A stretch of DNA of 5,112 nt from Megasphaera hominis (lineage in GTDB: Bacteria; Bacillota; Negativicutes; Veillonellales; Megasphaeraceae). Both the position numbers and the translations under genes were made by a program. The notes below the pieces were generated by a model that ran no database searches, was not told the DNA's origin, and saw only the letters and a program-made list of their open reading frames with translations. This document shows positions 1 through 5,005 of this stretch, in pieces; the stretch's first letter is position 1; the number at the start of each line of letters is the position of its first letter. The stretch lies in the NCBI RefSeq assembly GCF_014269395.1, contig NZ_JACOGK010000062.1, positions 1 through 5,112 of the forward strand, given 5' to 3'.

Positions 1-4
1 ATTA

Positions 5-50
5 GAGAAATTAGACAATTTAGATCAGACTCGAATTTATCTAATTTCTC
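5..50. repeat. Perfect 11-bp inverted repeat near the window edge
   Basis: GAGAAATTAGA at 5-15 is the exact reverse complement of TCTAATTTCTC at 40-50, separated by 24 bases. It lies downstream of the minus-strand HEPN-like gene, so it could be a weak 3' stem-loop for that transcript, but no U-tract follows on either strand. It could equally belong to an element left of the window. The repeat is seen directly; its role is unknown. The rest of 1-104 shows nothing else I can support. Confidence 0.45.
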
Positions 51-104
51 CCGTTTCGTTATGATGATTATCTCATATCTTGGCAGGTGGGAGTATCCAT
101 GGTT

Positions 105-992
105 TTATTTTACGCTTACACTGAACATACGCATTATTGCTTTATGAGAGGAATCATTGGTATCCATAATTTCAAAGTACTTACAAAACAAGAAGGAATA
201 CATTGCAAATTTTTTAACTTTGTCTTTAGTTATGTTATCGAGTGTTCCTTCATGGGTGGCAATATTTCGTAATTTACGTATTTCGTCAAGCGTTTCTAGT
301 ATAACGTTAGGCATAGGAGGAAGGTTATATTCAGATAATTGTTTTGGAAGGTCATGGAGTTTCTTAAAATATGTTGAGAAATTATTGTTATGCTTGGAAT
401 TAAAATTGCGTAATGCTAATTCACAGGCCTTCTGTAGCTGAGTAATAAATGACACATAATTCAATTTTGTCATGCTGTCAAATGCATTAATTAATTCATG
501 CAAAATGGGATTATTCCATTGATCTGCAGAGGCATAGACATATAAAATAGAGACTTTTGTCTTTTGTTGAGGAACATTATTTATTGGAATAGGGAAAAGA
601 GTTTTTACTTTAGAATATTCATGCCCCATAGGACAATTCCCATAAATTTCTGTGGGAATGCAACCTGCATTTTGTGCAGTGTAATTTATGTAAAGAAGTT
701 TTCCATCACTGATTCTATCGGTCAAATCTAATTTATACATCTCATCAGGATATAGAGCGATTTGTTTGAATAGAATTTTACAGTCTAAGAGCATATAATG
801 AAATCCGAAATTGATCAATGTGGGATTAAAGTATAATCCTGATATCCAAGCTGGGATACTTTTTACTGAAGGATGGAGAAAGAAGTAAGTGTAAGTTATA
901 TCATTTAGGATAAATGAAAATATTGAATTAAACGGAATAAATCCATTGATTAATGCTTCTGGAATTTTCGATGCATCGAGTTTATTTGTCAT
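105..992 (-). CDS. Uncharacterised protein with C-terminal HEPN-like RNxxxH motif
   Basis: This is a 295-residue protein of no family I recognise. Residues 1-150 look like a mixed alpha/beta region rich in aromatic residues, with C111, C120 and H124 close together (a possible but unproven metal site). From about residue 165 the protein is predicted largely helical and contains LRNIATHEG at 241-249. R242-N243 and H247 fit the R-N-x3-H signature of HEPN domains, which are often RNases in toxin and abortive-infection systems. No signal peptide or clear membrane helix is evident. The start is well supported: AGGAGG (complement of 997-1002) sits 4 bases before the ATG. It is transcribed divergently from the RT genes across a 0.7-kb gap, so it probably is not in their operon. 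A role as an independent defence or toxin gene in the same island is inference. The HEPN call rests on one motif, and a catalytically inactive nucleic-acid-binding version is possible. Confidence 0.72.
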   Translation of the reverse strand: MTNKLDASKIPEALINGFIPFNSIFSFILNDITYTYFFLHPSVKSIPAWISGLYFNPTLINFGFHYMLLDCKILFKQIALYPDEMYKLDLTDRISDGKLLYINYTAQNAGCIPTEIYGNCPMGHEYSKVKTLFPIPINNVPQQKTKVSILYVYASADQWNNPILHELINAFDSMTKLNYVSFITQLQKACELALRNFNSKHNNNFSTYFKKLHDLPKQLSEYNLPPMPNVILETLDEIRKLRNIATHEGTLDNITKDKVKKFAMYSFLFCKYFEIMDTNDSSHKAIMRMFSVSVK

Positions 993-996
993 TCTT

Positions 997-1002
997 CCTC
1001 CT
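997..1002 (-). promoter_or_regulatory. Ribosome binding site of the HEPN-like gene
   Basis: The minus strand reads AGGAGG four bases upstream of the ATG at 992. This fixes the start of the gene. Upstream on the same strand (to about 1086) there are only imperfect promoter-like boxes (for example TTGATA at 1067-1062), none with a good -10 at proper spacing. Confidence 0.7.
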
Positions 1003-1197
1003 AAGTATAAAAAAATACAGAATATGGTATTTGCGGTATAAGATAAGTACTATATATAGGCTATCAAATATTAAACTATAAGTCAAATGGTAAACAAATA
1101 ATATCTCAGTGTTGGAAGTACCTATAAACTTCACACATCAAAGGATAATTTCCAGGTGGGTTAAAATAACAGTAATCTTGCACGAATCACGCATTGC

Positions 1198-1250
1198 TGA
1201 ATCAACGATATGATTTGGCTGTTTTTTTTCAAGCCAAAATCATAGATTCA
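1198..1250. repeat. Long imperfect hairpin with T8 apical loop
   Basis: TGAATC (1198-1203) pairs with GATTCA (1245-1250). After an asymmetric internal loop, ATGATTTGGCT (1210-1220) pairs with AGCCAAAATCAT (1232-1243) with a single bulge. That gives about 17 base pairs closing a loop of G, eight T and CA. Because the T-run lies inside the loop, this is not a classical terminator on the plus strand. It may be a structured RNA element or a small inverted-repeat relic. The structure is read directly from the sequence; any function is unknown. Confidence 0.55.
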
Positions 1251-1312
1251 TCATTAGAATTCCCTAACGCCGTTATGAGAAGTCTCCTATATTCAGCTAG
1301 CTAGGCCTCCTC

Positions 1313-1360
1313 TATGTAGAATTACCAGCTCGCTACATATGAAGCCACGGCTGTGAGCTG
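1313..1360 (+). other. Candidate H-type RNA pseudoknot
   Basis: Stem 1 is TATGTAG (1313-1319) with CTACATA (1333-1339). Inside its loop, CAGCTC (1326-1331) is the exact complement of GAGCTG (1355-1360), giving a second interlocking 6-bp stem. Connecting loops of 6, 1 and 15 bases are geometrically compatible with both stems forming together. Short complementary pairs occur by chance in AT-rich DNA, so this is a prediction only. It could be read on either strand. Confidence 0.35.
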
Positions 1361-1580
1361 ATAATTTCTTGTACGCTAGACATGAACGTTGAGTCGTACC
1401 GGTTAGAAAAAATGAAGGAAGTAGAAACAACTGAACAATGGTAGTTCAGAATTAAATTATCGCATGAGGCACTTACTAATTAACGAATACAAATGGCTAA
1501 TTCCATCCCTTCAGGATTGTTTTAAGGGAATGATGTATCCCGCTGCTTAATAAATCTATTAATTAATGGGCACAAACTAG

Positions 1581-1618
1581 TTGACCAAGTCAATCATAAT
1601 CATAAGCCATTGACATGG
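1581..1618. promoter_or_regulatory. Two short dyads at the first RT promoter, possible operators
   Basis: TTGAC-CAA-GTCAA (1581-1593) is a perfect inverted repeat ending 16 bases before the -35 box. CCAT-TGAC-ATGG (1607-1618) is a second dyad that overlaps the -35 box itself. Such placement is typical of repressor or activator sites, but no regulator gene is in the window and short dyads can be accidental. Confidence 0.3.
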
Positions 1619-1638
1619 ATAAAGAGAAACGATACGAT
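1610..1638 (+). promoter_or_regulatory. Promoter of the first reverse transcriptase gene
   Basis: A perfect -35 box TTGACA (1610-1615), an ideal 17-base spacer and a -10 box TACGAT (1633-1638, four of six consensus positions) predict a transcript starting near 1645. The leader would be about 60 bases before the TTG start at 1706. The weak -10 suggests modest or regulated expression. Confidence 0.6.
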
Positions 1639-1693
1639 ATGAAAAGATGATAAAGAAAAGCGGAAAATATTTGCATGGACAATCTGGTTTTGT

Positions 1694-1700
1694 GAGGTGA
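1694..1700 (+). promoter_or_regulatory. Ribosome binding site selecting the TTG start
   Basis: GAGGTGA at 1694-1700 lies 5 bases before TTG 1706. The alternative GTG at 1697 lies inside this motif and would have no ribosome binding site of its own, so TTG 1706 is the better start. Confidence 0.55.
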
Positions 1701-1705
1701 CACTG

Positions 1706-2281
1706 TTGTATATTGAGGCCGAGATTAAACGAGCGGTGAAAAAGATTGTTGCTTGTGATACTGATACGTATAAGAATAACAGTGAGATAAGTCAGTTGAC
1801 AAAAGAGATTTTAGAAAAAACATTAAATTTGGATACAAATGTAGATTTTCGTAAATTCGAACGATTTGTCTTGAGCCAAGGAAATAAAAAGAGAATCGTT
1901 GTAAAATATCCGGACTTAGACTCAGCAGAAAATGTTTTATGTCAGTGCATCAAGCAAATTTTGGATAAGGCATTCCATGTTAAATATCCTAATAGAAATA
2001 AGATTGCTAGGGAACTTTTTGATGTTATGGCAGCAATTGTAAAAATGTCAGATTTTACAATAGTCAGATTTGATTTTAAGAATTTTTTCAATTCTATTTC
2101 CACCAATTATGTATACGAAAAAATTATAAAAAATAAAATCTCAGATCGACTTGAACAAGAATTGATTGAGAAGTTTTCTCTTGAAACAGAATATGCCTAT
2201 GCTGGTCTTAGTACATCCAATGTTATTGCAGAAATCATTGCTTTGCAATTCGATGAATTTCTAGAAGCAGCTCTGGAATAA
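1706..2281 (+). CDS. drt3a: Reverse transcriptase, N-terminal part (DRT3 Drt3a/UG3-like), frameshifted
   Basis: This is the front half of a reverse transcriptase that, read with 2280-3140, would be about 477 residues. Numbering from the GTG at 1697: residues 1-115 form a helical N-terminal region. RT motif A is VRFDFKNFFNSI with catalytic D126 in 123-134. Motif B is GLSTSNVIAEI at 170-180, a form common in the UG/Abi-type RTs and retrons. The frame then stops at TAA 2279-2281, before the YxDD motif. On its own this fragment lacks the second catalytic aspartate pair and cannot be an active polymerase. It has its own promoter and a TTG start (see separate entries). Pairing with a different downstream RT and a small RNA identifies it as the first RT of a type 3 defence-associated RT system. 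The UG3 label rests on this architecture and on motifs, not on a database search. Confidence 0.8.
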   Translation: MYIEAEIKRAVKKIVACDTDTYKNNSEISQLTKEILEKTLNLDTNVDFRKFERFVLSQGNKKRIVVKYPDLDSAENVLCQCIKQILDKAFHVKYPNRNKIARELFDVMAAIVKMSDFTIVRFDFKNFFNSISTNYVYEKIIKNKISDRLEQELIEKFSLETEYAYAGLSTSNVIAEIIALQFDEFLEAALE

Positions 2282-2285
2282 GGGC
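2276..2285 (+). other. +1 frameshift site inside the first RT gene
   Basis: The upstream frame reads ...CTG GAA TAA. Skipping one T (2279) gives GAA AAG GGC TTG ATT, that is E-K-G-L-I-F-Y-E-R-Y-I-D-D, a seamless join of motif B to motif C. The downstream frame is open back to the TAG at 2262-2264, so the usable shift window is only about 17 bases. Nothing else in either half is damaged. Explanations are a fresh inactivating 1-base insertion, a sequencing or assembly error, phase variation, or programmed +1 frameshifting at the GAA-TAA stop. I see no clear stimulatory Shine-Dalgarno element or homopolymer. Confidence 0.8.
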
Positions 2286-3140
2286 TTGATTTTTTATGAA
2301 CGATACATCGATGATGGAATTATTATCTTGAATCAGCATTATGAAGAAAAAGGAATCGTATCAGTACTCGATACAGCTGTCAAAGAAATATTTAGGAATC
2401 AATCCATAGGATTGGATAAAAAATGCAAGACATGTAAAACATCATTAAATAGGAAGAAGTTCTCTTATATAGCAAGAAGGGAGATAGGGGAACACGAAAA
2501 AATGTTTGATTTTTTAGGGTATAATTTTACATTTCATAGTGAATCAAATGGTAAAATGAATGGTTCCTTAGACATTTCAGTGCAATATGGAATCACACTT
2601 GAAAAACGGGAGAAATATAAAAAAAGAGTCAAAAAGCTCATTCGTGAATATAAGAATTCAGATGATGAAGAGAAGAAAAAGCTAGAACTTTTGCGACATC
2701 AGATTGCTGCCTTTACTAGGCGGACTGTGTATTTAACTAAAAAATCCAATACGTATATCTGGAAAGTGAAAGGCTTTATTTCAAATTATGGTGAACTAAG
2801 GGATTATTTAGAAACTGATCACGTTGATAAAGCAACAACCACGTTCCTTAAAACAATGGTTGAAGAGGCTTTTAAGGAAGAGAAGATGGCGCTTCCTTAT
2901 TTCATGAACCATGAGAAAAATAAGAAAGCTAAGAAAGAAGAGTTTTGCGGCTATAATCTTTATGATAATATGAAAAGAAACCGGACTTTGCTCTTGGTGC
3001 AACATATTGGATATAATGCAAAATCATTGCGTGCTTTGTGTAAGCAAATAGATATTCTACCTACTGATTGTCATAAAAAATGGAGAGACTACGATAAGCT
3101 GGTGCGTGAATATTTGATTAAAGTAAAGGTAGGGTATTAA
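2286..3140 (+). CDS. drt3a: Reverse transcriptase, C-terminal part (DRT3 Drt3a/UG3-like), frameshifted
   Basis: This is the second half of the frameshifted RT; the frame is open from 2265. It begins at motif C: YERYIDDGIII, with the YIDD catalytic motif at bases 2304-2315, residues 203-206 of the rejoined protein and 79 residues after motif A. Motif D-like sequence LDKKCKTCKTSLNRKKF and motif E-like FDFLGYNF follow, then a basic, helical C-terminal region of about 180 residues. That region probably serves as thumb and RNA- or partner-binding domain, as in other UG RTs. The TTG at 2286 is only a formal start: an AAGGG lies too close (2 bases) to serve it, so independent translation is unlikely unless coupled to the preceding stop. 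The stop TAA (3138-3140) overlaps the U-tract of the antisense RNA terminator. Whether the protein is made depends on the frameshift. Confidence 0.8.
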   Translation: MIFYERYIDDGIIILNQHYEEKGIVSVLDTAVKEIFRNQSIGLDKKCKTCKTSLNRKKFSYIARREIGEHEKMFDFLGYNFTFHSESNGKMNGSLDISVQYGITLEKREKYKKRVKKLIREYKNSDDEEKKKLELLRHQIAAFTRRTVYLTKKSNTYIWKVKGFISNYGELRDYLETDHVDKATTTFLKTMVEEAFKEEKMALPYFMNHEKNKKAKKEEFCGYNLYDNMKRNRTLLLVQHIGYNAKSLRALCKQIDILPTDCHKKWRDYDKLVREYLIKVKVGY

Positions 3141-3169
3141 AAATGAGGACAGCTAGTTAGCCGCCCTCA
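3139..3169 (-). terminator. Intrinsic terminator of the non-coding RNA
   Basis: On the minus strand TGAGGGCGGCT pairs with AGCTGTCCTCA around an AACT loop as 11 continuous base pairs, using two G-U wobbles, and is followed directly by five T (3143-3139). Read on the plus strand, the same two positions become A-C mismatches and no U-tract follows, so this element specifies minus-strand transcription. It ends within the stop codon of the first RT gene. Confidence 0.78.
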
Positions 3170-3276
3170 GATGGATACGGAGCCTAGGCAGAGCCCATTT
3201 GTCGAAACAAATGGCCGTATCGATGATGTGTGTACTCTAAAGATTACCAGAGTACGGAAAACTATATGGTTTTCAT
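3139..3276 (-). ncRNA. Antisense-oriented DRT3-type non-coding RNA with ACACACA tract
   Basis: Read on the minus strand, this is a self-contained RNA gene of about 135 nt. From 5' to 3' it has a hairpin GAAAAC/GTTTTC (3274-3257) starting at the predicted transcription start. Hairpin GTACTCT/AGAGTAC (3255-3232) comes next, then a linker ACACATCATC (3231-3222). Together with the last two stem bases, this linker gives ACACACA at 3233-3227. A long arm follows, closed by GATACGG/CCGTATC (3221-3215 with 3180-3174) and topped by CCATTTGT-TTCG-ACAAATGG with a UUCG loop. The gene ends in a terminator. UUCG loop, G-U completed terminator stem, T-run and promoter all fit the minus strand. Known DRT3 systems have a small RNA; an ACACAC template for poly(GT) synthesis is my recollection of published work. 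Function here is inference from that, and expression is untested. Confidence 0.75.
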
Positions 3277-3281
3277 CTACT

Positions 3282-3310
3282 ATAATAATGTCGCATGGAG
3301 AAGATGTCAA
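3282..3310 (-). promoter_or_regulatory. Near-consensus promoter of the antisense non-coding RNA
   Basis: The minus strand reads TTGACA (3310-3305), exactly 17 bases, then TATTAT (3287-3282): six of six and five of six consensus matches at ideal spacing. The predicted start at about 3276-3274 coincides with the base of the first RNA hairpin. This is the strongest promoter in the window. It overlaps the start region of the second RT gene. A TATAAT also reads on the plus strand at 3281-3286 but has no matching -35 box. Confidence 0.78.
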
Positions 3311-4962
3311 TGGAATTACAAGGAATGGAAAGGAACAAGCTGGATTTTATCTTGACGGATTTATTACCGGTAGAACTTTCAAATTTGTTTTCTTTCTACG
3401 AATTTTACTCGTATCTATCTACAAAAAGAAGCCATCGTGTTTTGCAAGATATCTTGGCAACGTTAAAGGCAAGCAGAGTAAAGGGGGATAAAGTGCTATT
3501 TACAAATGGCTGGGCATCATGTCCCCTTCGATATAAAATTATAAAAGGTACGGATTCTATGAGGAAAATGAGCGTCATTCATCCGTATGCAGCCTTAAAT
3601 ATATATTTCTTCATAGAGTGCTATCAAAAAGATATATTGAATTATTTTGAGAAAAAACATGATTTTTCGTTGCGCTACCACCAAAAAAATAAGCAACTGT
3701 ATTATAAGGCAAGATCGAAGAATGTGACAGCTTATTTTCAAAAGCAGATTAAAAGTACTGGAAAAAGTATTATTCAGCAAGCCGGGAACTATTTTTATGT
3801 CGGTCCCTATATGTCTATCAATGCATTTACTGGATCAGATCAATGGAGAACCTGTAATTTTAATTTCAGGTATTACGCAAGGACAGACTTTAAAGCCTGC
3901 TTTGATAGCATATATACCCATGCCTTTAGCTGGATTATAGAGAAAAATTCATTGGATTCCAAGGATGCTAAGAACTCTCATCTGGCTCTTGTTATTGATA
4001 GATTGATGCAGAATATCAATGGACACATATCAAACGGTATTGTCGTCGGCCCGGAGTTTTCCCGCATGATAGCGGAGATATTACTTGAGCATGTAGATAA
4101 AGAAGTAAAGCATTCTTTACTGCAAGACGGGATTAAAACGAAGAGGGATTATAGAATCTATCGATATGTCGATGACATCTTTATTTTTGCCAATGAAACT
4201 CGTTCTATTGATCGAATCTTGGAAACGTATAGAGAAATAAGTGAGAAATATTTATTGCATCTTAATGAGTTAAAACTTGTTAAGGGAACAACTCCCTGCT
4301 TACCAAAGGATTGGTTGCAGCCGACAAGACAACTTTCTGAGATGATTGGAAATTATTTTTATCATGGAAATCATGCAGATTTTTTGAAATTGGATGTCGC
4401 AAAACAGCATGTCGTAGGCAAAAATTATATTCATATAGATACTATTAAAGACGGCATCAACGTTTTAATGCAAACGTACTTAAATGACAGGAGAACGATT
4501 GTATCTTATCTCTTATCAACACTTTTGAATAATATCAGCAAAAAGAAAACCGGCTACAGATTGTTCAAGAAAGATAAAGGGACCAAAAATGAACGTAAAC
4601 ATAATATAAATAGCGCCTTATTGATACTCGATATGGCACTATATATCTATGCGTATTTCCCATCTTTTGACCAGACGCAGAAGGTCATCTCGATCATCAG
4701 CTACATGGACTCGGAAATCAAGTTCAGGAAAAAGGATGATGATGAAATATACAATCAAACGTTAATGGAGTTGAATAATAAGTTTAACAAGTATTCTTTT
4801 ATCTTTAGAAATGCAAATCTGTTTGATATATGCGACTGGTTTCCGTTTTTTAGAGAATATCAGATGACATTTAATGTAGAAACGGAAAATGCCTTATTGA
4901 AAAAAGCCAGTGAACTTGATGATCTGAACCGCTCCCCGTCAAGTAGACAGAGCAAAAAATAA
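3310..4962 (+). CDS. drt3b: Reverse transcriptase of DRT3 (Drt3b/UG8-like), intact
   Basis: This is an uninterrupted reverse transcriptase of 550 residues (555 if begun at ATG 3295). Numbering from 3295: a basic N-terminal region (1-185), motif A ARTDFKACFDSI with D198, motif B-like GIVVGPEFSRMIAEILL with G252-P253-E254, motif C YRYVDDIFIF with YVDD at 291-294, motif D-like LNELKLVKG, then a helical C-terminal domain of about 200 residues. Both catalytic aspartate sites are present, so it should be active. ATG 3310 is preferred because GGAG (3297-3300) lies 9 bases upstream; ATG 3295 has no ribosome binding site. In DRT3 the second RT is reported, as I recall, to make the poly(AC) strand without a nucleic-acid template. 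It shares little motif detail with the upstream RT, so the pair is not a recent duplication. It may be expressed by read-through from the 1610 promoter; the intervening RNA gene points the other way. The UG8 assignment is inferred from context and motifs. Confidence 0.85.
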   Translation: MELQGMERNKLDFILTDLLPVELSNLFSFYEFYSYLSTKRSHRVLQDILATLKASRVKGDKVLFTNGWASCPLRYKIIKGTDSMRKMSVIHPYAALNIYFFIECYQKDILNYFEKKHDFSLRYHQKNKQLYYKARSKNVTAYFQKQIKSTGKSIIQQAGNYFYVGPYMSINAFTGSDQWRTCNFNFRYYARTDFKACFDSIYTHAFSWIIEKNSLDSKDAKNSHLALVIDRLMQNINGHISNGIVVGPEFSRMIAEILLEHVDKEVKHSLLQDGIKTKRDYRIYRYVDDIFIFANETRSIDRILETYREISEKYLLHLNELKLVKGTTPCLPKDWLQPTRQLSEMIGNYFYHGNHADFLKLDVAKQHVVGKNYIHIDTIKDGINVLMQTYLNDRRTIVSYLLSTLLNNISKKKTGYRLFKKDKGTKNERKHNINSALLILDMALYIYAYFPSFDQTQKVISIISYMDSEIKFRKKDDDEIYNQTLMELNNKFNKYSFIFRNANLFDICDWFPFFREYQMTFNVETENALLKKASELDDLNRSPSSRQSKK

Positions 4963-4976
4963 AACATGTACTTATT

Positions 4977-5005
4977 ACTGCCACCGATATCCGGTGGCAG
5001 TTTTT
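4977..5005 (+). terminator. Strong intrinsic terminator after the second RT gene
   Basis: ACTGCCACCG (4977-4986) pairs perfectly over 10 bp with CGGTGGCAGT (4992-5001) around an ATATC loop, followed by TTTTT (5001-5005). It ends the RT transcription unit. It lies between the RT gene and the transposase stop codon, so it may belong to the insertion sequence, where such hairpins shield the element from outside transcription. The right arm can alternatively pair with CTGCCAC at 5009-5015. Confidence 0.85.

Larger units (their letters stand above)
1003..1605. other. Long intergenic region, no credible gene, several foldable segments
   Basis: About 600 bases separate the divergent HEPN-like gene and the first RT gene. 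All frames I followed are stop-rich; the longest neat reading frames are about 20 to 40 codons (for example ATG 1382 to stop 1444) and lack ribosome binding sites. The stretch is not featureless. It holds a long imperfect hairpin (1198-1250), a pseudoknot candidate (1313-1360), and small hairpins at 1371-1399 (GTACG/CGTAC), 1431-1449 (CTGAAC/GTTCAG) and 1507-1528 (CCCTT/AAGGG). A possible long-range pairing joins AATGGCT 1493-1499 to AGCCATT 1605-1611. It could hold a second non-coding RNA, long leader or operator sequence, or the remains of a decayed gene or mobile element. A weak plus-strand promoter-like pair (TTGCGG 1031-1036, TATATA 1053-1058) is present. Confidence 0.5.

Noticed and set aside
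87..441. Plus-strand open frames opposite the HEPN-like gene
   Set aside because: They are shadows of the well-supported minus-strand gene, which has a strong ribosome binding site and a long uninterrupted frame.
84..1160. Direct repeat CAGGTGGG at 84-91 and 1153-1160 flanking the HEPN-like gene
   Set aside because: Only 8 bases, with dissimilar flanks; not enough to claim a target duplication or attachment site.
1382..1444. Small open frame of 20 codons starting at ATG 1382
   Set aside because: No ribosome binding site, and its 3' end forms the 1431-1449 hairpin; short frames of this length are expected by chance.
1260..1700. Group II intron or retron RNA upstream of the first RT
   Set aside because: I found no domain V-like hairpin, no GTGCG-type intron 5' end, no maturase domain and no retron msr/msd inverted-repeat pair. 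The two-RT arrangement fits DRT3 better.
3143..3290. Non-coding RNA read on the plus strand
   Set aside because: Initially attractive because it lies in line with the RT genes, but on that strand the terminator stem has A-C mismatches, there is no U-tract, the -35 box is missing, and the repeat reads TGTGTGT.
3171..3491. Plus-strand open frame of 106 codons across the intergenic region and the start of the second RT gene
   Set aside because: It runs through the hairpins of the RNA gene and is out of frame with the intact RT, has no ribosome binding site and shows no recognisable protein features.
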